Made by a program: the position numbers and the translations under genes. From assembly GCA_013076295.1 (NCBI GenBank), contig RQOL01000699.1, positions 4,836,001 to 4,900,000 on the forward strand: a stretch of DNA of 64,000 nt, in the 5' to 3' direction. Shown here one piece after another: positions 12,413-25,100 of the stretch. The notes beneath the pieces were generated by a model. That model saw nothing but the letters and a program-made list of their open reading frames with translations, did not search any database and was not told the origin of the DNA. Position 1 is the stretch's first letter. Every line of letters begins with the position of its first letter. Origin of the DNA: Sanderia malayensis (lineage: Eukaryota > Cnidaria > Scyphozoa > Semaeostomeae > Pelagiidae).

Positions 12413-13100
12413 CCACCCAATGATTCAACCAGAAAAGTATTCTGGCATGACGGACAAAATACTATTTAATAATGGTGCTTACTACATATACTCTTTGTTA
12501 TATTTCTGGTGGGTTTTACATAACAGAACAAGAAATTAACCAGTATAAATGAGAAATATCGAATAAATATATGTTTAATACAAAACCTGACAATTTTTTT
12601 GGAAAGCCAAGAAACGTTGTAAAAATTCAATACGTGAATATAAAAGTATATTGGAAGTAAATAAATCAGCCTTTATTTACAACTGATATAATATTAAAGG
12701 TCTGCAGTTACGTAAGAATGCATAGAAGAGATGAAAACTCGAAAATGTTTTGTTCTTTTTGAAAATTTTCACATAAAATATTAATTCTTCGTTCCTTCCT
12801 AAAAGAAAGAATTATATTTTGGACAATAAGAATGCAGCAAAATGTCTTTATCGGGAGAGATACTGTGGCAAGCAGAGAGAGTATATAACGCTAAGAATAA
12901 AAAACAAACAACACTACATCATATAGTATTATTTGTGCTTTTTATCACAATAGTTGAAATAATATATCTGAATATACTATATGGTAATAGATTGCAGTTT
13001 CTAATAAAGGATTGCAAGTTCTAATCAACGCCCAGCATATGCTGGTAAGTTTGCATTTAACGCAATGCAATAAAAACTTAATGCATAAGTAGAACTCACT
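12413..13100. other. PIX 3' UTR and intergenic stretch
   Basis: No gene is seen. A minus-strand AATAAA at about 12671-12676, some 430 bp past the PIX stop, is the nearest plausible polyadenylation signal for PIX. Confidence 0.4.
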
Positions 13101-16100
13101 TTAATTTGTAAATGTATCTCCCATTGACGATCTAGTTGATAAAGTTGATTCTCTTGATCTCATTTCTAAATCCGGTAAAACTTTTCTTAAACTTTTTCTG
13201 AGCATTTTTTCAAATTGCCTTCTGTTTTCCCTCTCATCTTCAAGGTTTTCGCGCAAATATAATGTTTGCTATCGATGAAGAAAAACAATGTTGAGACTGG
13301 GTATTAAAGGCTTCTCTGCCATCTAACTGTAGTTTATCATCGAATAGTTTTTTCATGTCAATTCTTGGTATATGTTAAGAATTGACATGAACAAACTTCG
13401 TTCGATGTAAGTTTGTGCAATTGATGGTATGGAATGATATGGTTTAGTATGGAATGGTATGGTCTAGTACAGAATGGTATGGTTTACTACAGAATTGGTA
13501 TTATTTAATATGGAATGGTATGTTTTAGTACAGTATGGTATAATACAGAATTGGTATGGCTTTGTACAGAGTTGGTATGGTTTAGTATGGAATGGTATGG
13601 CTTAGTAAAGAATGGTATGGCTTAGTATGAAATGGCATGAAATGGTATAGAATGGTATGGTAGGGTAGGATAATTACCTTTTGAAGTTTTTGAACTTCCG
13701 TCTTCAAATCGTGAACCTCTACAGCAATATCACTAGACAAAATGAGATTAGATCAGTTTATTTTCAATTCCTTTTTTCTACAGGACAATGAAAAACCCTG
13801 CATAATAATATTAATAATCTTCCTCACATTTCTGGTTTCTTTTTGCGAGACTTCTTATGTTTGATGGGTTGGTGAGCTCTTGCAGGAGTGGCTGGTTTGA
13901 AACTAAAATGCGGGGGTACTTCTGGAGGTAGTAAGGGCGTTGGACTTATGCCTGAAATATGTAAGAAAATAGCCCTGTTACGTGAAAGAAGTGACTGGCA
14001 AATATTTGCAAGGTACTGGAAGCAATTTCTCCAGTATTAAAAATCCTCACTTTGAATACAACTATGATAAGAGTGCAATCAAAATATAGTAATAATGATA
14101 ATATACTCTTCACAGAAAATAAAGATAAAACTATCTAATACCATCGATTGTAAAAGAAATATATAAAATACAAACAATTCCAGCTAATAAAAAATACAAA
14201 ACTCTCTACATACAATTCATTGTCTAAAATTCATAATATCAGATAAAGTGCAAAAGAAAATTATTCACTAATCGCCAAAAAGGTTTTTCATTATTTGTCA
14301 AAGTCATTCCGAAAATAAACTGCAAAAACGGTTCTTTCATGAATTCTTATTTCCCCTGTTCTCTGTTCCTCGATAATCTGCATAGTATAGGATTCTATTT
14401 ATTGGTTAATTAGTCGTAGATTAAATGATATAAAGTTGTTATGCGTTTAGAACATATATTTTCTTGTCATATAAAACTGTTTCACAGCATACACCTACTT
14501 GGCTTTTGCGGCTCTTTGCCTTTTAACATCCTGTCTCTTCATTCCTCGGGGTTACAATATCTTAAAAGACAGAATAGGACGAAGGTTAGCCTTGGCATTT
14601 TAATTAAGATGAAAACGTAACACACTGTAGGTATAGGATAGATGTTGTGAAACAGTTTTCTGACCCGATTCCGCATGAAATAATAGATTAGAAAGTTCAT
14701 CTTTGTTGATTTTGAAAGGAGGGTTAACGTGGTTGTGACTTTCGCATTCCTTATACATGATGTGTGGATTGACAGTCGAAATGAAAAAGACAGCAAATAA
14801 TATGATCGCATTTCCACGGAATAATATATTAGTTTCTCACTTATCGTACATAAGCACGGGCTAAACAATATTTGATATATACAAACTGAAATGATATATT
14901 CTCGAAATAAAAAACTATTAACATCTGGATAAAGCAATATATATGAACGACAACTTAATAAAACAAAATAAATTTAATGAAAACAAAAATAAAAAATACT
15001 AAATCAATCGATTGAAAATAACAATAAAAAAAGACCTTATGTGAACATTTTCACAAATCAAATATACCTTATATCCATATACGGACAACTATTTTATGCG
15101 TTATGCATACATCATGTACTACGTTCATTTTATCTACCTAAAAGAATTATTTTCCTCGCAAGTGTTACATCAATGTTAAAATGATTAACCTCGCAATTAT
15201 ACTAAACATTAATGGTCATTAAATGTTAGTGAGATTTCATATTTGCATATGATTAGCATCATTCTTAATTTTGGGTGCATTAAATTGACATTATTGCCTC
15301 GAATGAAAATACATTTATTGTTACATTCCTATTACATTAATGATGGTTAAAATGTTATATTACCAACAAATCATAAATAGTTAGATATTATAATAGTGAT
15401 GAGTTGTCAGTTATATAATGAGATTTAGTTTAACGTAGCATTGGTTTTGATTTAGATAAGCCACAGCCAAGGAAACAGCTTCCTGCTATTTTAGAGATTT
15501 TCCCTTTTCGTTTCTTCTCCATATACTCGCCACTATCAGATGATTGTTGGCTTAATAATTTAGTCTTGTCATTTGTAGTTTGGATATCATTGGCGTGATG
15601 ATCTTCCACTAGATAAAGACAGAACAATTGACAAATAGGCCTCTTTCTATTCATTTACCCATTTTTGCAACCTCGGGTTTCTTAATCGTTGTTTTGAAAT
15701 TGAAATCAGAACGCAATTATGGACTTTCTTCAAAAATTTCAACACGAATACTCATGCATTATCCAACAACGAAAAACGAATCAAAGCCTTTTGGATTGCT
15801 CTGTCTTCCATTCTCGATAAAATTGATAATACTAATACACAAAATAAATACTCATGTTTACAATTAACAATTGATAACAAAAATAAAACGTAAAAAAACT
15901 GTGAGCATTAATTGCACAGAGCAGGATTATTCGTCTGATTTCAATTTCTGTTATGTTGTCATTAATGTGTTAGTTGGTTATATTTATTATGTTTATGAAA
16001 ATGTACGTTTTGTTAATATACTTTAGTGGACGGGAGGAAAAGAGAACAGGGGCCCCAAACTACCAACTAACCATCGGCATCCGCACTAACTAATAAAACC

Positions 16101-19100
16101 GCAGACTAAATAAAGGAGCCATTTTGTTACTCTGCGCACAATGACGAAATGATCCTCTCCTCTTGACTCTAAACGTATTTCCGTACACCATGACATTTGC
16201 AAAATTATGATATTGTACGTGCTTTGATTGGCTGAATTTCTGTGATCTGCATGAATTCATAAATAAAAAAATGAAAAGAAGAAAAGAAAAGAAAAACTTA
16301 CAATTCATGGTTTGTCGCTGTCTGGCGCTGAAACAATAAGCTTCTATGACACTTAGAATCATCATATCCTCTTCTAATATACTTGTAGACTCTAGAAACA
16401 GAACGAAAAGCCAATACTATAACTAACGCTCCTCTGCTATGATCACCGAGATCAATTTATTGGCCGATTGATTTTCGTGAATAGTAAATACCTGATGAAA
16501 GCTGCGAAGCATTAGAAATGTCCCTGCGCAGCACAGCCTCCTTTTTACCAACAGTATCTCTGCGCAATGACATGTCTTTTTTACCGGGTGAAGGCGCATC
16601 AATTGTATCATCTTCACTCTTTGAACGAACTGGAAAATATGAAGGAAGAAATGCAAGAGGATTAAAAGAAGACAAAATACAGGATTTGACGTGACGTCAC
16701 AGTGCCGTGACGTCACAGTAGACATGTTGCGTGATTGGTTAGATTATGAAAGGAGCGCACCTTTATCCTTGATTCTTTTCGAAGATACAAGTCTTCGCAT
16801 TGTTCTTGGGCTAGTTACAAAATCCTGGAAATATTTCAAAGCATCAATAAAATAACCGGTTAAACGATTAAGAAAGCCAAAAATGTGAAAATGTCAGTTA
16901 ATCGATTTTTTTTATACAGGATAATCTATCAGTGCAAAACGCACTGTTATCACTAGAGTCAGAAACAAAGATAAGGAGGCAATATAGTACTGACGCAATA
17001 ACACTCAGTTCATCTTTCAATCAGAAAAGTTGTATATAGTTTTATATATTTAACTTACATCTCCAACTCGAAGACGATTGATATTTGGTTGCCATGGTGG
17101 TGTTGGTCGAAGTCTTGTAAATGACCAATGTTGATTGGCTGGAGGTTGTTTTACCATTTCATTGATTACACTGCAGCCCTTCTTCATTCCCTGAAAAATA
17201 TAATCACAAAGACAAATTAATCAACACGCCAAATAAATATAAAATTGCTGACAACCCTGGGTTACATGGATGATGATTGTTTCGCTGATTATAGCTGTAA
17301 ATAGCAACTTCTGGGTTTAATATCCAAAAAAGTTACCCATTTCATGCAAATTCAAGTACTTTAATCAGAAATTAAAACCATTATTGATAATCAAAAACCA
17401 CCAAACGATGAAATATCTGACGATTACAGAACGGGTTAAAAATTTCAGCAAAGAAACAGATTAAGATCGGGAAGAGGAAGAAAATATCATGGAATATAAT
17501 AGGTGAATAACAAATATAAAATGTTACAAACCAGACACGAAAAAGCGATGCAACTAAGAAAGGAATGTTTCTCAACATTTTCATTCTCGTTGTCAGCCAC
17601 AAGTTTTTCTAAATCATAAGACTTCATGTTTGTTTATTTTTTCAAAAAATTCAAGCAATTTCGCATGACTTTCCACAAGAATCAGTTCCAATTGAAGTTC
17701 GTTGCTATTTGATTTTATTCTCCAAAATAAAAATTAATTTCTGAAACCAAATTCGAGATAATCCTTTTTGAAAACCTGTTGGTTTTTTCTCGGCGAATTT
17801 CAACGAAACTTCACTTTGTCAGTGGAGTATTAATTAGTTTAGTTGACAGTAAAATTCAAAACAAACTCACAGAGCAGCGCAACTGATTCGCCCGCTTTAT
17901 CACTCTCTAATAAAAATAGATTAAATGAATCACAAAAATACATTTTTCCTCTAATCCAGGAAACAATGCAATTCGATCGTAGGAAGTTTCTTTATTCCCA
18001 AAAGGATTGGCTTGCGTAAATAACAATGACGTCGTTAGTTTTAAATCACTTGAATAGCACGTGACCATGAATGACGTCAGAATGAGTCACACGTAACGTG
18101 TTCGGTCAATCTATATATATAACGTAACGTAATAACGTAATAATAGAAATTGAGAAAGTATTGCATACCTCGCCAAAAGATTCATCGGGAACTGTGCCAA
18201 ACTCATGTTTTGCTTTGCGAAATGATGGTCGTTGAATGGGACCAGTGGAGCCAGTGCTGAAACTTCTCACAATCGTTTCAGATGGTTCGTTGCCCCATCT
18301 TGGCATTGATTGAATCTCACGTCTCTTGCTACTCTCTGTTCTTTCTAATGTTACAATTGGCTTCACCTCTCGCTGCAGTTCGCAGTTACATCGGTCTTCT
18401 AGCAACCTCTTTAATGATACCATCCACGCATCCTTCTCACGTGGTGTACCCATCATTATTTTCCAATCGCAATCATTCACTAAAAGCGTAAATATAGTGT
18501 ATAAGAAGTTATAGAAAAACGTACCAGATGGGAGTATCGGCAAACAAATAGAAGAACGTGTAAGATAAGAGGATTGACAAATAGAGAGAAGATCCCGTAA
18601 GATAAGAGGATTGACAAACCGAGAGAAGAACGTGTAAGATAGGAGGGTTGACAAAGAGAGAGAAAAACCTGTAAGATAAGAAGATTGACAAACAGAGAGA
18701 AAAACCTGTAAGATAAGAAGATTGACAAACAGAGAGAAAAACCTGTAAGATAAGAAGATTGACAAACAGAGAGAAAAACCTGTAAGATAAGAAGATTGAC
18801 AAACAGAGAGAAAAACCTGTAAGATAAGAAGATTGACAAAGAGAGAGAAAAACCTGTAAGATAAGAAGATTGACAAACAGAGAGAAAAACCTGTAAGATA
18901 AGAAGATTGACAAACAAAGAGAAGAGCCTGTAAGATAAGAGGATTGACAAACAGAGAGAAAAACCTGTAAGATAAGAAGATTGACAAACAGAGAGAAAAA
19001 CCTGTAAGATAAGAAGATTGACAAACAGAGAGAAAAACCTGTAAGATAAGAAGATTGACAAACAGAGAGAAAAACCTGTAAGATAAGAAGATTGACAAAC

Positions 19101-22100
19101 AGAGAGAAAAACCTGTAAGATAAGAAGATTGACAAACAGAGAGAAAAACCTGTAAGATAAGAAGATTGACAAACAAAGAGAAGAGCCTGTAAGATAAGAG
19201 GATTGACAAACAAAGAGAAGAGCCTGTAAGATAAGAGGATTGACAAACAGAGAGAAAAACCTGTAAGATAAGAAGATTGACAAACAGAGAGAAAAACCTG
19301 TAAGATAAGAAGATTGACAAACAAAGAGAAGAGCCTGTAAGATAAGAGGATTGACAAACAGAGAGAAGAGCCTGTAAGATAAGAAGATTGACAAACAGAG
19401 AGAAAAACCTGTAAGATAAGAAGATTGACAAACAAAGAGAAGAGCCTGTAAGATAGGAGGGTTGACAAAGAGAGAGAAAAACCTGTAAGATAAGAAGATT
19501 GACAAACAGAGAGAAAAACCTGTAAGATAAGAAGATTGACAAACAGAGAGAAAAACCTGTAAGATAAGAAGATTGACAAACAGAGAGAAAAACCTGTAAG
19601 ATAAGAAGATTGACAAACAGAGAGAAAAACCTGTAAGATAAGAAGATTGACAAACAGAGAGAAAAACCTGTAAGATAAGAGGATTGACAAACAAAGAGAA
19701 GAGCCTGTAAGATAAGAGGATTGACAAACAGAGAGAAAAACCTGTAAGATAAGAAGATTGACAAACAGAGAGAAAAACCTGTAAGATAAGAAGATTGACA
19801 AACAGAGAGAAAAACCTGTAAGATAAGAAGATTGACAAACAGAGAGAAAAACCTGTAAGATAAGAAGATTGACAAACAGAGAGAAAAACCTGTAAGATAA
19901 GAGGATTGACAAACAAAGAGAAGAGCCTGTAAGATAAGAGGATTGACAAACAGAGAGAAAAACCTGTAAGATAAGAAGATTGACAAACAGAGAGAAAAAC
20001 CTGTAAGATAAGAAGATTGACAAACAAAGAGAAGAGCCTGTAAGATAGGAGGGTTGACAAAGAGAGAGAAAAACCTGTAAGATAAGAAGATTGACAAACA
20101 GAGAGAAAAACCTGTAAGATAAGAAGATTGACAAACAAAGAGAAGAGCCTGTAAGATAAGAGGATTGACAAACAGAGAGAAAAACCTGTAAGATAAGAAG
20201 ATTGACAAACAGAGAGAAAAACCTGTAAGATAAGAAGATTGACAAACAGAGAGAAAAACCTGTAAGATAAGAAGATTGACAAACAGAGAGAAAAACCTGT
20301 AAGATAAGAAGATTGACAAACAGAGAGAAAAACCTGTAAGATAAGAAGATTGACAAACAGAGAGAAAAACCTGTAAGATAAGAAGATTGACAAACAGAGA
20401 GAAAAACCTGTAAGATAAGAAGATTGACAAACAGAGAGAAAAACCTGTAAGATAAGAAGATTGACAAACAGAGAGAAAAACCTGTAAGATAAGAAGATTG
20501 ACAAACAGAGAGAAAAACCTGTAAGATAAGAAGATTGACAAACAGAGAGAAAAACCTGTAAGATAAGAAGATTGACAAACAAAGAGAAGAGCCTGTAAGA
20601 TAAGAGGATTGACAAACAGAGAGAAAAACCTGTAAGATAAGAAGATTGACAAACAGAGAGAAAAACCTGTAAGATAAGAAGATTGACAAACAAAGAGAAG
20701 AGCCTGTAAGATAAGAGGATTGACAAACAGAGAGAAAAACCTGTAAGATAAGAAGATTGACAAACAGAGAGAAAAACCTGTAAGATAAGAAGATTGACAA
20801 ACAGAGAGAAAAACCTGTAAGATAAGAAGATTGACAAACAGAGAGAAAAACCTGTAAGATAAGAAGATTGACAAACAGAGAGAAAAACCTGTAAGATAAG
20901 AAGATTGACAAACAAAGAGAAGAGCCTGTAAGATAAGAGGATTGACAAACAGAGAGAAAAACCTGTAAGATAAGAAGATTGACAAACAGAGAGAAAAACC
21001 TGTAAGATAAGAAGATTGACAAACAGAGAGAAAAACCTGTAAGATAAGAAGATTGACAAACAGAGAGAAAAACCTGTAAGATAAGAAGATTGACAAACAA
21101 AGAGAAGAGCCTGTAAGATAAGAGGATTGACAAACAGAGAGAAAAACCTGTAAGATAAGAAGATTGACAAACAGAGAGAAAAACCTGTAAGATAAGAAGA
21201 TTGACAAACAGAGAGAAAAACCTGTAAGATAAGAAGATTGACAAACAGAGAGAAAAACCTGTAAGATAAGAAGATTGACAAACAGAGAGAAAAACCTGTA
21301 AGATAAGAAGATTGACAAACAGAGAGAAAAACCTGTAAGATAAGAAGATTGACAAACAGAGAGAAAAACCTGTAAGATAAGAAGATTGACAAACAGAGAG
21401 AAAAACCTGTAAGATAAGAAGATTGACAAACAAAGAGAAGAGCCTGTAAGATAAGAGGATTGACAAACAGAGAGAAAAACCTGTAAGATAAGAAGATTGA
21501 CAAACAGAGAGAAAAACCTGTAAGATAAGAAGATTGACAAACAGAGAGAAAAACCTGTAAGATAAGAAGATTGACAAACAAAGAGAAGAGCCTGTAAGAT
21601 AAGAGGATTGACAAACAGAGAGAAAAACCTGTAAGATAAGAAGATTGACAAACAGAGAGAAAAACCTGTAAGATAAGAAGATTGACAAACAGAGAGAAAA
21701 ACCTGTAAGATAAGAAGATTGACAAACAAAGAGAAGAGCCTGTAAGATAAGAGGATTGACAAACCGAGAGAAGAACGTGTAAGATAGGAGGGTTGACAAA
21801 GAGAGAGAAAAACCTGTAAGATAAGAAGATTGACAAACAGAGAGAAAAACCTGTAAGATAAGAAGATTGACAAAGAGAGAGAAGAGCCTGTAAGATAAGA
21901 GGATTGACAAACAAAGAGAAGAGCCTGTAAGATAAGAGGATTGACAAACAGAGAGAAAAACCTGTAAGATAAGAAGATTGACAAACAGAGAGAAAAACCT
22001 GTAAGATAAGAAGATTGACAAACAGAGAGAAAAACCTGTAAGATAAGAAGATTGACAAACAGAGAGAAAAACCTGTAAGATAAGAAGATTGACAAACAGA

Positions 22101-25100
22101 GAGAAAAACCTGTAAGATAAGAAGATTGACAAACAGAGAGAAAAACCTGTAAGATAAGAAGATTGACAAACAGAGAGAAAAACCTGTAAGATAAGAAGAT
22201 TGACAAACAGAGAGAAAAACCTGTAAGATAAGAAGATTGACAAACAGAGAGAAAAACCTGTAAGATAAGAAGATTGACAAACAAAGAGAAGAGCCTGTAA
22301 GATAAGAGGATTGACAAACAGAGAGAAAACCGTGTAAAATAGGAGGGTTGACAAACAGAGATAAGAACGTGTAAGAAAGGAGAATTGACAATAGAAAGGT
22401 GGACAAGTAGATACAAGAACGTACAAGCAAATAGGATATGTAAAAGCAGAAAGATATGATGGTTATGCCACTGGGCGTGCAAATGAAAATATCGAAATGC
22501 TGATAATACCAACCTTTTAGCTCAAATGCATTGAAAAATTGATCAGTGTCGTCAATATTTTTGGCTGAAATCTCCGACAATTTATAACGTTCCTGGAAAC
22601 AATGAAATAAAAGCAAAGAGATAATGAAAAAATAAAAAATAAAATGACGTTACTAGATAATAAAATAAGAATGAGAGAAAATAACCATCATACTTCAAAG
22701 CAATAACCGACAAGTTGAACACTGACAAATAGTACAACAAGCTCTTCAGGAAATAAACAAAAGTATCTCTCCTTTCGTTCCTGCAAAAATCAAGATAAAA
22801 TAAAATAGACTATAAAGAGATTTTTAATGGTGATAATGTTGAGTTTCCTTGAGAAGTATATTGTAATTAATCATACCACATCTTTCTTTTCAACAAAAAC
22901 CTGTGTCATCAAAATGATGTTACCAAGTGATGTGATCGGCTGAAAGAAAAGCCTGGATGATTAGTAAAAAGTAGAGGGAAATCAAATCAATATCAATATA
23001 ATAATTATAGTCATAAATATATTAAAAAATAAAGTGTCACCTCTCCCTTCCATCCTTCAATTGTTCCTGTGAGCATCTCCAATTCCATTTCCTTTCTTTT
23101 CCTTGTTTCATTGCAACTTAGCTTTGAAAAAAATTAGATTTATCATGCTATCATTACAAACCAAACACACCTTGCTAAATTATTTTGACACGAAATTCAA
23201 AACAACTTACAGAAATAATTTGATATGCTTGTGCTGACTTCTTGATGTCTAAACAGTCAAAATGATTTTCCTAAAATTGACAAAATTACTCAATTTTTGT
23301 TGCCAAACATTAACAATCTCCACAGTCACAATAAGTTTAATAAACTTAGCAATGAGAATGCTTAAATACCTCTATGTGTCTCTCAAGCTCTTTTAGTTGA
23401 CTTGAATATTTCTCAATATGAACAAATGGCTATGAAACAAACATAAAACATAAGAGAAACCTACAGAACCTCACAGTGTTACAAGGAGATACAAAGCGTC
23501 TACTACCTCAGAAGCTGAAAATCTTTGATAATAGTTAGTACAACACACAGTGTTGTTCGTATTCAAGCACAAGCAACAAATACCTTGGATAAAATAGTTG
23601 TCAACTGCATGATTCCAGGAGATTGTGCTCCTATTGTTTCCATGAAATCTCCAAGTTTTTCGCTGCAAAAGTATCACAGCACATCATCACACAATAAAGA
23701 TTGGATAAAGGAATAATTGAATCGATCAATAAAAGATACATGCAGCAAAGAGACATTGTAATGTAGATAGATAGTGCATACCTTTCTCTTGATAGTATAG
23801 CTGCAGCCCAAGGGTGATTAGCACAATATGATACATATAAGTCTTTCATCTTGGAAAAAGACTTATTTAGTAAAGCATTTCATAATAAGATACCGTATTT
23901 CCTCCAATTAGTGCCCACCCTCTTTTAATCGCCCCCCTCCAATAAGTGTCCACCCTAAAGTCAAAAAATGTGAACTAATTCTTAAATTTTCAGTTTGGTT
24001 GAAAATAATTTTGCAAAATATTTTTCTAATTTTGCACAATATTTAATAAGTGCCTGAGCGCTTATTAGAGGAAATACGCTATGGGAAATGTTGGTAATTA
24101 TTATTATGAACTCTAGAGGAATCAAAAAAGAGTTGTATATGACTGATACCTCATGCAAAGCTTTCATAAACTCTGCTCCAATTTGCTGCAATTCTAGCTC
24201 ATGCCTGAGTGAAATGAAGCAATATGTTAACATTAATTTGGTGCAGTGCATCCAGAGAAGGAATACAATGTTGAAAAATAGTCAAGAAATATCAAAATAT
24301 GGTGTTATATACTTTGACTGCTCTTTCAAGCTTTCCAACAAATGTTCATGAAATAAAACAATCTCGTCGTAGTTTCCGCAAAGAGTCGTCAAATCTAAAG
24401 ATGATAATCTAAAAAAGTGGGGTGAAATCACAATTAGCTCATTCTGCTCTTGAAAAAGAAATCTCTGTGTAATAAAATAGTTAAAACCTGTCACGTTACA
24501 TACTGTAATGTTTACAATAAACACAATAACAATTAAATACTGACACTTTGGAGTTTTGCAGAGGTTCAATATACTTCTCAAAGTAGCCCTGTACAGAAGC
24601 AACAGAATTTTTAATGATTTGAATAAAGAAAAAACACATGAACAAATAAAAAGGTTGGTAATTTGAAAACTCAAAATGAAACCTTTAACTCGCTCATATG
24701 GGCCTCTTCTGTGTCAACTATGTTCTTTACAACCTTTGAAACAAGAAGACTGTATTTCATTACCACTGATAACTATTAAGGGCCAAGATCAACCCAATCA
24801 GAGACACCTTGAAAGAGCTAACAACTGATACCAGTTGTCTTGTTGAAAAAGTCCAACAACCCATAAAGATCCAACCTTTTTCACTATCTCTATGACACAT
24901 GATGGGGGTGCATGGGTGGTGAGTTGATCTCCATCAGTGTAATACCCTATGGGTCATACTGATTAAGATGTAGATGTAGATAAAAGGGGTGCAAAAATGA
25001 AAAGATGGTGAGTAGTGTTGTTGAATAACACTTTTTATGCATATGACAAGTAAATAAATAAAGTAAACATTTACAAGACTATGGTTGGCTTTATGAGTTT

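Noticed and set aside
16423..16725. Separate 100-aa gene overlapping PIX exon 21
   Set aside because: The frame covering the exon that aligns with PIX is a different one, and exon phases on both sides match that frame.
18535..22415. CRISPR-like array of short repeats
   Set aside because: Units are contiguous with no unique spacers, and the locus is an intron of an animal gene.
18106..22616. Three overlapping minus-strand frames of 1305-1468 codons
   Set aside because: They are the translation of the 37-bp intronic repeat in each frame. Real PIX exons flank the array and splice across it in matching phase.
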